Source: Corynebacterium sp. p3-SID1056 (GTDB lineage: Bacteria > Actinomycetota > Actinomycetes > Mycobacteriales > Mycobacteriaceae). From it: a stretch of 64,000 nt of DNA. The DNA lies in NCBI RefSeq assembly GCF_025152525.1, contig NZ_JALXXL010000002.1, positions 186,001 through 250,000 of the forward strand, given 5' to 3'. Positions 48,301 to 54,817 of the stretch are shown here, one piece after another. Each line of letters opens with the position of its first letter. Within the stretch, counting starts at the first letter, position 1. The position numbers and the translations under genes are program-made. Below the pieces are notes generated by a model. That model worked only from the letters and a program-made list of their open reading frames with translations. It searched no databases and had not been told where the DNA came from.

Positions 48301-48738
48301 GTGCTCGAGCGCGAGCCCTGGAACCAGTACCTGCGCATGGCCAATGTGCTGTGGCTGACCAGGAGGCCGGTGGAAATGCTGACGGGTGAGGTGGGCGTCG
48401 ACAAGCGCGAGGCCCTGCCCGAGCCTGCGGAAACGCCGCAGGTCGACGGGGCCTGGGCCGAGGCCATCGAGGAGTTCGAGGACGAGGCGACCGTGGTGGC
48501 CGCCATGCGCACGCTGGCCGCGCAGCGCGCGAAGCCGGCGGCCGAGATCGGTGAAGAGCTGGCCAGCCTGCCCACCGCCCTGATCTGGCGCGACGAGAAG
48601 GTGGCGCTGATGCTTGAGGACGACCCCACCCACGCCGGCGCCGAGGCAGACCTGGCGCACGGCGGGTGGACCATCCTGCACCCGGAGGGGCTCACGGCTG
48701 AGGCGATCCCGCCGACGCTGCTGGATGGCCAGGCCTAG
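42307..48738 (+). CDS. 2143-aa DEAD helicase with zinc ribbons, DUF1998/MZB and nuclease-like tail
   Basis: Motif I VITGTGSGKTEAF (about 107), II VLDEFHTYDG (about 237), III VATSATLGG (about 286), V MGIDIGDLS (about 1102), VI NYVQRVGRAGR (about 1123). Cysteine pairs near 530, 646, 1005-1034, 1430/1452 and 1560 suggest several zinc ribbons. NVPGGTGYLSQF and CECRNDDRLACADC (about 1668-1710) are the DUF1998/MZB region found in YprA/MrfA and in DISARM DrmB. Residues ~1797-1865 (MELDIVFPG...PDFLFRNRR...VAVFTDGYAYH) resemble a Vsr-type nuclease fold. It can be read as DrmA and DrmB functions in one chain. The GTG start has TACACT 8 nt upstream, so leaderless expression is likely. Confidence 0.85.
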   Translation: MSTLLPVHASEHVLEGIAEYLTTTFSLANPDTAKALKSFLSDTATGMFRGPYVRTRLPYARATDWEGLLEWLPKWFTPYHHQEEAFRRLRSRDEAGERRPEPTLVITGTGSGKTEAFLYPVLAHAKRMRDQGQRGVKALLLYPMNALASDQANRLAKLLTSEAGLEGVDAGIYVGDQNTGVTKVTPDSLITDRETLRRNPPDILLTNYKMLDELLLRPADREIWRISATSLQYLVLDEFHTYDGAQGTDVALLLRRLGLMLKVNQPEGFLGEYANNPLGRVTPVATSATLGGEGDTGRVLEFAGTIFGENFDPEALIGETVLSFEQWQEEMAGTYGGGSGASRSEMPGVETIRDVLRAVAEDATGREHAEVVLEVMRTHLWGCGDTLEEMIAAYAQHPLTRAIIEAAGQARPLIAREGEGTALPAAVLDPVVLRALKGEEPTEFVTHLLTAVAHLRALAGEMYGFEGKRLPGVDTHLWVREVSRIDRAVTPTVDGSEFRWYDDGVVGQGADITLDAVQAEDQVPPVWLPACYCRACGRAGWATSLEPGTEAPILDPAQIRKLSIEAPERRRPLITAINELRQATTDGVEFTAQRDPEGKRTPMWLHTSTRALSTTPPTEEELAKGTSVPVLTYSGQDAAEYAKDEVCPSCGETDTIRFIGSRVATLLSVGLSNLFGMGELDQSEKKTLVFADSVQDAAHRAGFVQSRSHAFALRTFTYGVVGSDTVSLAELPQRIIDAAVDRARDVPGAKAKQAEARARYELLPPELADTVNYRPFWDVSCEAQARRNATREAKQRLAFDTALEFGQRADLARSLTLTGVLNVAVDIPDAVLSSAAREAIDHAAVQTALDGLEGGVADTDAQLRWARGLVEQVRERGAINHPWLKSYLRDDGNSWHLHNRLAKSKGVPSFSRGGAPEFPRVGTSLNDKDRGITPLSSPRGRYARWTATMLGLSTHDAAAVLREFFKALASRNAVTPIQTTTGGTIYALEPEQVVVSSEAEPHVLRCGTCHAQMGVDKHARKLMHGQACGTPGCSGTYEETPIEPNYYWRLYASAQPRTVVAKEHTSLVPPEERLALEHAFRGGETPAADAPNVLVATPTLEMGIDIGDLSTVMLASLPNTVANYVQRVGRAGRLTGNSLVLAFVQGRGPTLPKLNAPLGVIQGAVTPPAAFLSATEILHRQLAAYLIDSTDVEALGVHLDNAKSVFGYAGRPLVTALQEVIAAGVDEQVDKFLDSLSSEELDPELLARVRDWATGQGPETFTAALTAAREQWNAEVQLLRDRAKALSDVEVELQKRDANAVASVDTVNAAFVDEDLEREKRSVSAARKRTQRDLHNLLSEERWVAALERYGLLPNFTLIDDSVELAVAISYLNPTTMEFMPESFELERGVSSALQELAPGATFYARGIAATIDSVEMGFDGQNIEQWRLCPACSYGTRVAVGGGAATGAVGACPQCGSAAFADKGQLMDVIQMRKVAAEVDRSNATIDSTWDERRTTFFHTAMTFAVPEHAPAGGRWYLSGGFGAEYLPQVELSWFNLGKGQAQRRMLGGREVDAPLFTLCRICGHVDSARGENSKWDHRPWCPKRKEREEDTVTTALGRTLRTQGVLLTIPRTLTAGDSATIPSLTAALRLGFKEVLGGDPDHLKVVQVAVPSPSGDGTIEALLLHDNVPGGTGYLSQFASSEQVRELFVQTYKRVAECECRNDDRLACADCLVPYTDFHARDVTSRGVAERAIRAILRNEAHPDASADAFEVAWEPQADAPAPDEGSSLELRFRELLRAALEARNVTVTDRPNAGRMELDIVFPGSDGEQWVMQEQVNEGYTVPDFLFRNRRRSDTRSVAVFTDGYAYHASQAHFRFPQDMQKRSSLYLNKDYIPFSTTDADLDWFEQETAITAAAPAWVTPELRRQIAGLPELDRGAVDFLLASPMTQLLDYLKAPRTATFPALGQGLTSLTMGMPGMQLDTAGALPRIALPGGVCLDIEVSGEPARLFLDASAGVLEREPWNQYLRMANVLWLTRRPVEMLTGEVGVDKREALPEPAETPQVDGAWAEAIEEFEDEATVVAAMRTLAAQRAKPAAEIGEELASLPTALIWRDEKVALMLEDDPTHAGAEADLAHGGWTILHPEGLTAEAIPPTLLDGQA

Positions 48739-48784
48739 GTAGCATCGGGGAAAGCGACACGAGGATACGGAGGATACACGCACG

Positions 48785-51103
48785 ATGGTGACCTTTTCGC
48801 TCTACGGCGGGCTCAAGCTCGACGGCAGTTTGATGAAGCCCACGATGGACTTTCTGCAAACGCTCGCCGCGGACCCCACCAACCCCTCGCTGAACATCAA
48901 GACGATCAACAACTCGGTGGACAAGCGCGTGCGCACCGGGCGGATCAACGACCAGTTCCGCGCCGTCCTTTTTGAGATCAAGGACAAGGACACCCACCAC
49001 TTCGTGCTCGTGCACGTGGACTCGCACGACGAGGGCATCGAGACCGCCCGCCGCCTCGACCCGGCACGACTGGAGCTGAAAGCCAACGCGGTCAACGGCA
49101 TCACCGAGCTCATCGAGCGCACCGCGCCGGACGCTTCCGATATGGTTCCCGAGTCCCAGCGCAAGGCCGAGGAAGCCGCCCGCGAAGCGGAAGCGTTGGC
49201 AAAGGCGCAGGAAGAAGCCGGCATCACGCCGGTAGAGCCCGCGGAGAAGGAAGCGCCGCCGCGCACCGAGCTGGAAAAGCACGGCTACACGCCCGCGCAA
49301 CTGCACACCGACCTGGGCATCGACGAAGCAGTCGCCGAGATGCTCTTCCTCCTCGACCGCGAATCCCAACTGCCCGCGCTGCTCGCCGGTCGCCCGAAGT
49401 GGGAGGTCGAAGCGGTGGAAGGCCTGGTCGCGGGCTACAAAATCCCGGATGTCCGCGAGATGCTCGACCTCAAGGTCGACCACCCGAAGCCGAACGAATC
49501 CGAGGACGCCCGCCTGCTTGCCGGCCTGCAGCAGCCCGCCGCCAAGCTTGAGTTCGCCTACGTGGACAACGTGGACACCGACTCGCTGCGCGCCGTCATC
49601 GAGTCCGGCGACTTCGACCAGTGGCGCGTCTTCATCCACCCCGAGCAGCGCCGAATGGCCGAGGGTGAGCACAAGGGTTCCGCCCGCGTCTTCGGCGGTG
49701 CCGGTACCGGTAAGACCGTCGTGGCCGTCCACCGCGCCAATAACCTGGCCAAACGCGCTGGGGCCCGGGTGCTGCTCACCACGTTTACCGACGGGCTGGC
49801 CCAAGGCCTGCGCGAACAAATGGCTGCGCTTAATCCCGCCTACCCCGCCGCCGAACCCGGCGAGCCCGGCCTCTGCGTGACCAACATCGACAAGCTGGTC
49901 CGACACGTCGTCGCCGCTGCCGCGCCAGCCACCATCGAGGAGGCCACCCAGCGCGTGCTCGGCATGCCCGCCAGCCGCGTGCAGCCCTACCGCAACGACG
50001 AGGCCGCCCGCGTCTGGGAGGGCCTTTTGCTTCTCGACGCCAACGTCGCCGACTCCCTACCCGACGGCACCACCAACGAGACCTTCCTCCAACGCGAATA
50101 CGAGGCCGTGATCCTGGCCAACTCGATTACCACCCAGGCCGAGTACCTGAAGGTGGCACGCACCGGCCGCGGCACGCCGTTGAGTAGGGCTCAACGAAAA
50201 GTGGTGTGGAAGCTCATGGAGTCGGTGATGCAGACCCAAGCCGTCGACGGCAAGCTGTTTTGGCCCACCATGTCCGCCGTCGGCGCCGAAGTCTTGCGCA
50301 TCCAGCGCGAGCGTTCGGATCGTGCGTTGTTCGACCACGTTGTGGTTGACGAGGCCCAGGACTTCAACGCCGGACACTGGCGCTTCCTCCGCGCCTGCGT
50401 CGATGCTGGGCCCAACGACATCTTCCTCGCCGAGGACTCCCACCAGCGTATTTACGGCCAGCCCCTGACCTTGAGCCACTTTGGCATCTCGACCCGTGGC
50501 CGGGCGTCGCGCAAGCTCACGCTGAACTACCGCACCACGAAGGAGAACCTGGACTACGCCCTGCGCATCCTCGACGGGGCAGGGGAGTTTATCGACGCCG
50601 AAGGCGAAAAGGACAACACCTTTGGCTACCGCTCCGCTCGCAGCGGCCCGCGGCCCCAGCTCGTGCTTTGCGACACCCCGGACCAGGAATTCGACGCCGC
50701 CGCTGCCTACATCCGGAACTGGCTGGATTCCGCGGTGATCAAGGATCCGCGCATCGGCGTGATGTGCCGCACCCGTGGCCAGCTCAGCCGTATTGTCGCC
50801 GGCCTTGCCGACCACGGCATCGACGCCGTCCAAACCAAAGACGCAGCTCAAGCGTCAGGGGAGCAGGTGGCAGTGATGACCATGCACGGTGCAAAAGGCA
50901 TGGAGTTCACCCACGTCATTTTGATGGGCGTGGGCCGCGATATCCTGCCGCAGCGCTTCCGCCTGGCCGGGCTGTCCAAGGCTGACCGCGTGGCCGCGCT
51001 GCAGCAGGAGCGTTCCTTGCTCTATGTCGCGGCCTCCCGCGCCCGCGACGCGCTGGTGATTACGACCGTGGGGGAGCGGTCTGAGTTGCTGCCGGAGGTG
51101 TAG
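48785..51103 (+). CDS. UvrD-like helicase with RelE/ParE-like N-terminal domain
   Basis: 772 residues. The first ~110 residues (FLQTLAADPTNPSLNIKTI, then RVRTGRINDQFRAVLFEIKD, HFVLVHVDSHDEGIE) match the RelE/ParE toxin fold pattern. A helical linker follows, then a UvrD/Rep superfamily 1 helicase: VFGGAGTGKTVVAVHRAN (about 303), VVVDEAQDFNAGHW (about 522), LTLNYRTTKENL (about 578), MTMHGAKGMEFTHV (about 700) and LYVAASRARDAL (about 747). The gene starts 46 bp after the giant DEAD helicase, with GGAG before the ATG, so they form an operon. It probably acts on DNA during defence or repair. Confidence 0.85.
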   Translation: MVTFSLYGGLKLDGSLMKPTMDFLQTLAADPTNPSLNIKTINNSVDKRVRTGRINDQFRAVLFEIKDKDTHHFVLVHVDSHDEGIETARRLDPARLELKANAVNGITELIERTAPDASDMVPESQRKAEEAAREAEALAKAQEEAGITPVEPAEKEAPPRTELEKHGYTPAQLHTDLGIDEAVAEMLFLLDRESQLPALLAGRPKWEVEAVEGLVAGYKIPDVREMLDLKVDHPKPNESEDARLLAGLQQPAAKLEFAYVDNVDTDSLRAVIESGDFDQWRVFIHPEQRRMAEGEHKGSARVFGGAGTGKTVVAVHRANNLAKRAGARVLLTTFTDGLAQGLREQMAALNPAYPAAEPGEPGLCVTNIDKLVRHVVAAAAPATIEEATQRVLGMPASRVQPYRNDEAARVWEGLLLLDANVADSLPDGTTNETFLQREYEAVILANSITTQAEYLKVARTGRGTPLSRAQRKVVWKLMESVMQTQAVDGKLFWPTMSAVGAEVLRIQRERSDRALFDHVVVDEAQDFNAGHWRFLRACVDAGPNDIFLAEDSHQRIYGQPLTLSHFGISTRGRASRKLTLNYRTTKENLDYALRILDGAGEFIDAEGEKDNTFGYRSARSGPRPQLVLCDTPDQEFDAAAAYIRNWLDSAVIKDPRIGVMCRTRGQLSRIVAGLADHGIDAVQTKDAAQASGEQVAVMTMHGAKGMEFTHVILMGVGRDILPQRFRLAGLSKADRVAALQQERSLLYVAASRARDALVITTVGERSELLPEV

Positions 51104-51152
51104 GGAGACTGCAGATTTCAGGGGTGGGGTGCCGTTGTTCCACCGTTTTCCG

Positions 51153-51171
51153 TCTCCCATTGAATGGGAGA
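51153..51171. repeat. palindrome TCTCCCATTGAATGGGAGA, copy 1
   Basis: 9-bp arms around one base, 50 bp after the helicase gene. The 17-mer TCCCATTGAATGGGAGA recurs exactly at 58592-58608, so the two copies bracket the pcaHGBC-pobA-pcaK-iclR genes. Confidence 0.7.
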
Positions 51172-51204
51172 TTCGGGGCAGAGGCCGTTTCAGGCCGTGT
51201 ATTT

Positions 51205-51253
51205 GCCCACCTAGCTCAGGGGTAAGCGCAGCATTTGGCTACTGGTGGTCCGA
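51205..51253 (+). other. tRNA-like 5' fragment
   Basis: GCCCACC, TA, then GCTCAGGGGTAAGCGC look like the acceptor strand and D-arm of a tRNA, and a following GCATTTGGCTAC resembles an anticodon arm. No TpsiC arm or 3' acceptor strand follows, so this is not a functional tRNA. It may be a truncated gene or a relic attachment site at the edge of the defence island. Confidence 0.4.
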
Positions 51254-51330
51254 AAACAAAAAATCATTGAGTGCCATTGAGCTAGCATGAGTCCCATATC
51301 ACAGCATGTAGCTAGTATTGGAGGACTCAC

Positions 51331-52038
51331 ATGGGTGACCGCTTGAGCATTGTCGGCACAGAGAATATCTGGGCACCACGCAACTTCAGCGACTACAAAA
51401 CAACAATTAAACGCAATCCGAACAACGATCTTGTTTTGGTGCGAGAGCGTCTAGGTGAAGTGACTGGTCCGGTCTTCGGCGAAGCTGACCTCGGCGGGTT
51501 GGATAACAACCTCACCCTGGTCAACGATGGTGAGGCAGTCGGGCAGAGAATTCTCGTGCATGGCAAGGTGCTGGGATGGGATGGAAAGCCGGTGCCGAAT
51601 ACGTTGATCGAGATCTGGCAGGCGAACGCTGGCGGTCGGTACCGTCACAAGAACGACTCCTTTGAAGCGCCACTTGATCCGCACTTTAACGGAGTGGGTC
51701 GAACGCTCACGGATGCAGAAGGTAATTACAGTTTTTACACGATCAAGCCGGGTGCATATCCGTGGGGCAATCACTACAACGCCTGGCGTCCTGCACACAT
51801 CCACTTTTCTTTGTACGGACGCCAGTTCGGTGAGCGTCTGGTCACGCAGATGTACTTCCCGGATGACCCGATGTTCTTCCAGGATCCGATCTACAACGCC
51901 GTGCCGAAGGGTGCGCGCGAGCGGATGATTTCCGTCTTTGACTACGACGAAACGCGAGAGAATTGGGCCGTCGGATTCAAGTTCGACATTGTGCTTCGAG
52001 GGCGTAATGCGACACCGTTCGAGGAAAATAGGTACTAG
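51331..52038 (+). CDS. pcaH: protocatechuate 3,4-dioxygenase beta subunit
   Basis: 235 residues. The Fe(III) ligands of intradiol dioxygenases are visible: tyrosine in GGRYRHKND (about 112), tyrosine in KPGAYPWG (about 151), and histidines in RPAHIHFSLYG (about 163 and 165). With PcaG it opens the protocatechuate ring between the hydroxyl groups to give 3-carboxy-cis,cis-muconate. GGAGGACTCAC precedes the ATG. It heads the pcaHGBC operon; pcaG follows 38 bp later. The 5' region carries a TAGTAT-like -10 near 51313. Base composition is AT-richer than the upstream helicase genes. Confidence 0.95.
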   Translation: MGDRLSIVGTENIWAPRNFSDYKTTIKRNPNNDLVLVRERLGEVTGPVFGEADLGGLDNNLTLVNDGEAVGQRILVHGKVLGWDGKPVPNTLIEIWQANAGGRYRHKNDSFEAPLDPHFNGVGRTLTDAEGNYSFYTIKPGAYPWGNHYNAWRPAHIHFSLYGRQFGERLVTQMYFPDDPMFFQDPIYNAVPKGARERMISVFDYDETRENWAVGFKFDIVLRGRNATPFEENRY

Positions 52039-52076
52039 CTTCATCGCTGGTTTTGGGGAAGAGGAGAAAGCACACA

Positions 52077-52748
52077 ATGAGAATTGATAAAAACGCAAAT
52101 GGCGAGTTTCGATATGGCGACCCGTCCGTTCAAGATCAGGATGAAGCAGAATTCGGCATCATGCCTTCGCAGACTGTCGGCCCCTATGTGCACATTGGGT
52201 TGACCAGGGACGGATCCGAGATCCTTGCAGCTGAGGAGGACGGTCATAAGACGATTGAAGTCAGCGTCACGGCAGTAGACGGAAACGGGGACCCCATCGC
52301 GGACGCCATGTTTGAGATTTGGCAGCCAAACAGCGAGGGCCTCTTTAACTCGGAGCACGACCCGCGTGTAGGTGATGCAGCCACAGCGCAGGGGTTCCGT
52401 GGTCTTGGTCGCGCGTTTGCTGATGAATCTGGGACCGCCCGTTTCCAGACTGTAGTGCCAGGCGCGATCGAAGCCGTGAGCGGCTTTGAAGCTGAGGCAC
52501 CGCACCTCAAAATTGGCATTTTCGCCCGAGGCATCCTCGAGCGCTTGTATACGAGGATGTACTTCCCGGACTTTTCCGACGCCAACGAGACTGACCCGGT
52601 CCTCAACCAGGTCGATCCTTCAATGCGCGAGCTTCTAGTGGCAAAGGCCACGGACAAGGGGTACCACCTCGATATTCGAGTACAAGACGAAGACCCACTG
52701 AAAGAAACGCCCTTCTTCCATATTGTGGGCGAGGATACTGACCGGTAA
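52077..52748 (+). CDS. pcaG: protocatechuate 3,4-dioxygenase alpha subunit
   Basis: 223 residues, same fold as PcaH but lacking the iron-ligand set, as usual for the alpha chain. FGIMPSQTVGPYVHIGL at the N-terminus and DAMFEIWQPNSEGLFNSEHDPR are family blocks. It makes half of the active site with PcaH. The ATG at 52077 is preceded by GAGGAGAAAG; eight further codons are open upstream without a ribosome site. The stop codon overlaps the start of pcaB (TAATG). Confidence 0.95.
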   Translation: MRIDKNANGEFRYGDPSVQDQDEAEFGIMPSQTVGPYVHIGLTRDGSEILAAEEDGHKTIEVSVTAVDGNGDPIADAMFEIWQPNSEGLFNSEHDPRVGDAATAQGFRGLGRAFADESGTARFQTVVPGAIEAVSGFEAEAPHLKIGIFARGILERLYTRMYFPDFSDANETDPVLNQVDPSMRELLVAKATDKGYHLDIRVQDEDPLKETPFFHIVGEDTDR

Positions 52749-53884
52749 TGGCATACCAGCATTCAAGATCGACGTACGCTGACCTCGCATCAGGGCCCAC
52801 TTCCGTGCACGCCCGCTTGAGCGATGCAGCCTTCATTCGCGCCATTTTGCAATTTGAACGGGCGCTTGCGTTGGCCGCAAGGGGGTGCGGGATCATCTCG
52901 GATGCGCAATGCGAGGCTGCAACACGTGCCGTCCATGGCTTTGATGCCGACCTTGAGACGATTGCAGTTGAATCAGCAGAAGGTGGCAATCCGGCCATTC
53001 CGATAGTGAAAGCCCTTAAGCGGACTGCTGCTGATCCGGCTGGGATCCACGTCGGCGCAACGAGCCAGGATGCAGTAGATACGGCGCTCGCAAGTTGCTT
53101 TGTTAAGGCGGGGGAGGCGCTGTCCGAGGAACTCGATCACCTTGTCGAATTGCTTGTAGCGCTCACTCGTGAACACCGGGAAACCGCCATGATCGGCCGT
53201 ACTCTTGGGCAGCAAGCGAATCCCACCACATTCGGATGTGTGGTGGCTGGCTGGCTCGAAGGCCTCCTCATGGCACGCGAGGATTTGCAGCTCGCCCTAC
53301 AGAGAATTCCCGTTCAGTATGGGGGCGCCACCGGGACCCTTGCTGCCGTGCACCCACAGGGCCTTGATTTGCACGATGCCCTTGCCCGAGAGCTTGGACT
53401 GCAGGCCCGGCCCCTCATCTGGCATACCAACCGGATACCGTTTGTTCGCGTATCTTCGGCACTCGCTGAAGTCGCCGGGGCATGCAGGAAAATAGCTTCC
53501 GACATCGTGTTTCTCTCAGCGAGTGAAGTAGGGGAATTGCGCGAAGCGAATCCTGGCGGGTCTTCGTCGATGCCGCACAAAGCAAACCCTGCGGCAGCCG
53601 TCGCGGCAGATGGATACGCCAGGCGAGTTCCCGGCCTACACTCAACCATGCTCGATGCAATGGACTCAAGGCTGCAGCGTGGGGTCGGGAGCTGGCATGC
53701 TGAATGGTCAACGCTGCGCGAGCTATTCGCTGTCACAGCGTCAACAGTATCGAGAACCACCGCGAGCCTAGAGGGCATCAACGTAAACACGGAAGAAATG
53801 AAAGACCACTTGAATGAGACCGCGACGCTTGGGCACGCGACTGACATAGTGGATGATGTACTAGCAAGAAAGGCGTCACAGTGA
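52748..53884 (+). CDS. pcaB: 3-carboxy-cis,cis-muconate cycloisomerase
   Basis: 378 residues of the fumarase/aspartase superfamily. The signature loop GGSSSMPHKANPAAAVA near residue 280 carries the catalytic serine region; GATSQDAVDTALA near residue 100 is a second conserved block. It converts 3-carboxymuconate to 4-carboxymuconolactone. Start overlaps pcaG by one base and the end overlaps pcaC by four, so translation is coupled. Length is slightly short but within family range. Confidence 0.95.
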   Translation: MAYQHSRSTYADLASGPTSVHARLSDAAFIRAILQFERALALAARGCGIISDAQCEAATRAVHGFDADLETIAVESAEGGNPAIPIVKALKRTAADPAGIHVGATSQDAVDTALASCFVKAGEALSEELDHLVELLVALTREHRETAMIGRTLGQQANPTTFGCVVAGWLEGLLMAREDLQLALQRIPVQYGGATGTLAAVHPQGLDLHDALARELGLQARPLIWHTNRIPFVRVSSALAEVAGACRKIASDIVFLSASEVGELREANPGGSSSMPHKANPAAAVAADGYARRVPGLHSTMLDAMDSRLQRGVGSWHAEWSTLRELFAVTASTVSRTTASLEGINVNTEEMKDHLNETATLGHATDIVDDVLARKASQ

Positions 53885-54279
53885 TGAATTATGAAGAGGG
53901 TCGTGCAGCAGCACATGCACAGGGGATGAAGGTGAGACGTGAGGTGTTGGGGGACAAACACGTTGACGCCTCCATCGAGAAGATGACGCCAGTGACGGAG
54001 AAGTTCCAGGACTTTATCACGCGGACAGCCTGGGGAGATATATGGAACCGCGATGGACTCGACCACACGCAGCGCCGGCTCCTGACTATCGCGATCCTGA
54101 CCGCAGTAGGCAACAGTGAAGAGCTGGACATGCACCTGAAGGCAGCGCTCAGGGCGGGAGTGAGTGCAGAGCTGCTGGGCGAAGTGCTGCTGCACACCGC
54201 TGTGTACGCAGGAGTCCCAAACTCGAACCACGGCTTCAAGCTACTCAACAAGGCCGTCGAAGAACTCGATCTTGGTTAA
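53881..54279 (+). CDS. pcaC: 4-carboxymuconolactone decarboxylase
   Basis: 132 residues, a complete stand-alone carboxymuconolactone decarboxylase. AHAQGMKVRREVLGDKHVD at the start, DHTQRRLLTIAILTAVGNSEELDMHLKAALRAG in the middle and LLHTAVYAGVPNSNHGF near the end are diagnostic. It yields beta-ketoadipate enol-lactone. GTG 53881 (overlapping the pcaB stop) or ATG 53884 may be used. It is the last gene of the operon; the hydrolase PcaD is not fused or adjacent here. Confidence 0.94.
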   Translation: MMNYEEGRAAAHAQGMKVRREVLGDKHVDASIEKMTPVTEKFQDFITRTAWGDIWNRDGLDHTQRRLLTIAILTAVGNSEELDMHLKAALRAGVSAELLGEVLLHTAVYAGVPNSNHGFKLLNKAVEELDLG

Positions 54280-54728
54280 GTGTGCCGCGGCCGACAGTTA
54301 GACCCCGATTTAGAGATAGCGCGTGGGCTTGAGCTGCGTGATGAGATGCTCGTTTGCAGACATGCGGCATTACACTGCTCGGCTCGGTGTCGGGGGCTAT
54401 CGGAATTGTTTCGCTCGGGAGTTGGCCTTTCGATGGTGGAAAGAAGTGTTCACGGTAACGGCCCTTATCCAAGGGGGCTGACTTGGTGTACCCGATTCAG
54501 AAAGCTGCTTCAAACCGAAAACATGCAACTGTTCGGCGGGCGGAACCGGCGAGTGTAGCAGCGCATACAAAGGGGCCTCTGCAATTAATGAAGTCTCACT
54601 ACCGGGTAGGCGCTCCACGCTTCAGTAGCTCGAGGGGCATCGCTCGAGATTCTGCGGAACAAAAGGGGAAATCACTCAACACAAAAGGGGTAATAGCGAC
54701 AAACACTATTCTGTAAATGTGACATATA
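54280..54728. other. intergenic region, no gene recognised
   Basis: An 85-codon plus-strand frame continues after pcaC (ARGLELRDEMLVCRHAAL...), but has no ribosome site or recognisable motif and looks like eroded sequence. Short direct repeats AAAAGGGG occur near 54660 and 54682. No RNA gene seen. Confidence 0.45.
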
Positions 54729-54759
54729 ACTCACGTTTCTCTCCTAGAATTACGTGAGT
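54729..54759. promoter_or_regulatory. inverted repeat operator candidate before pobA
   Basis: ACTCACGT (54729-54736) and ACGTGAGT (54752-54759) are exact complements 15 bp apart, centred about 75 bp before the pobA start, with AT-rich promoter sequence on both sides. It is suited to an IclR-type regulator such as the one at 57472-58242. Confidence 0.6.
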
Positions 54760-54817
54760 CACTATCAATTATTTTATTGGTCATCATTATGGACAAAGAG
54801 GTCTAAGGAGAATAACG

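Noticed and set aside
54716..54736. TGTGACATATAACTCACG as a CRP/GlxR site before pobA
   Set aside because: The half-sites are 8 bp apart instead of 6, so it does not fit the consensus; the inverted repeat at 54729-54759 is a better operator candidate.
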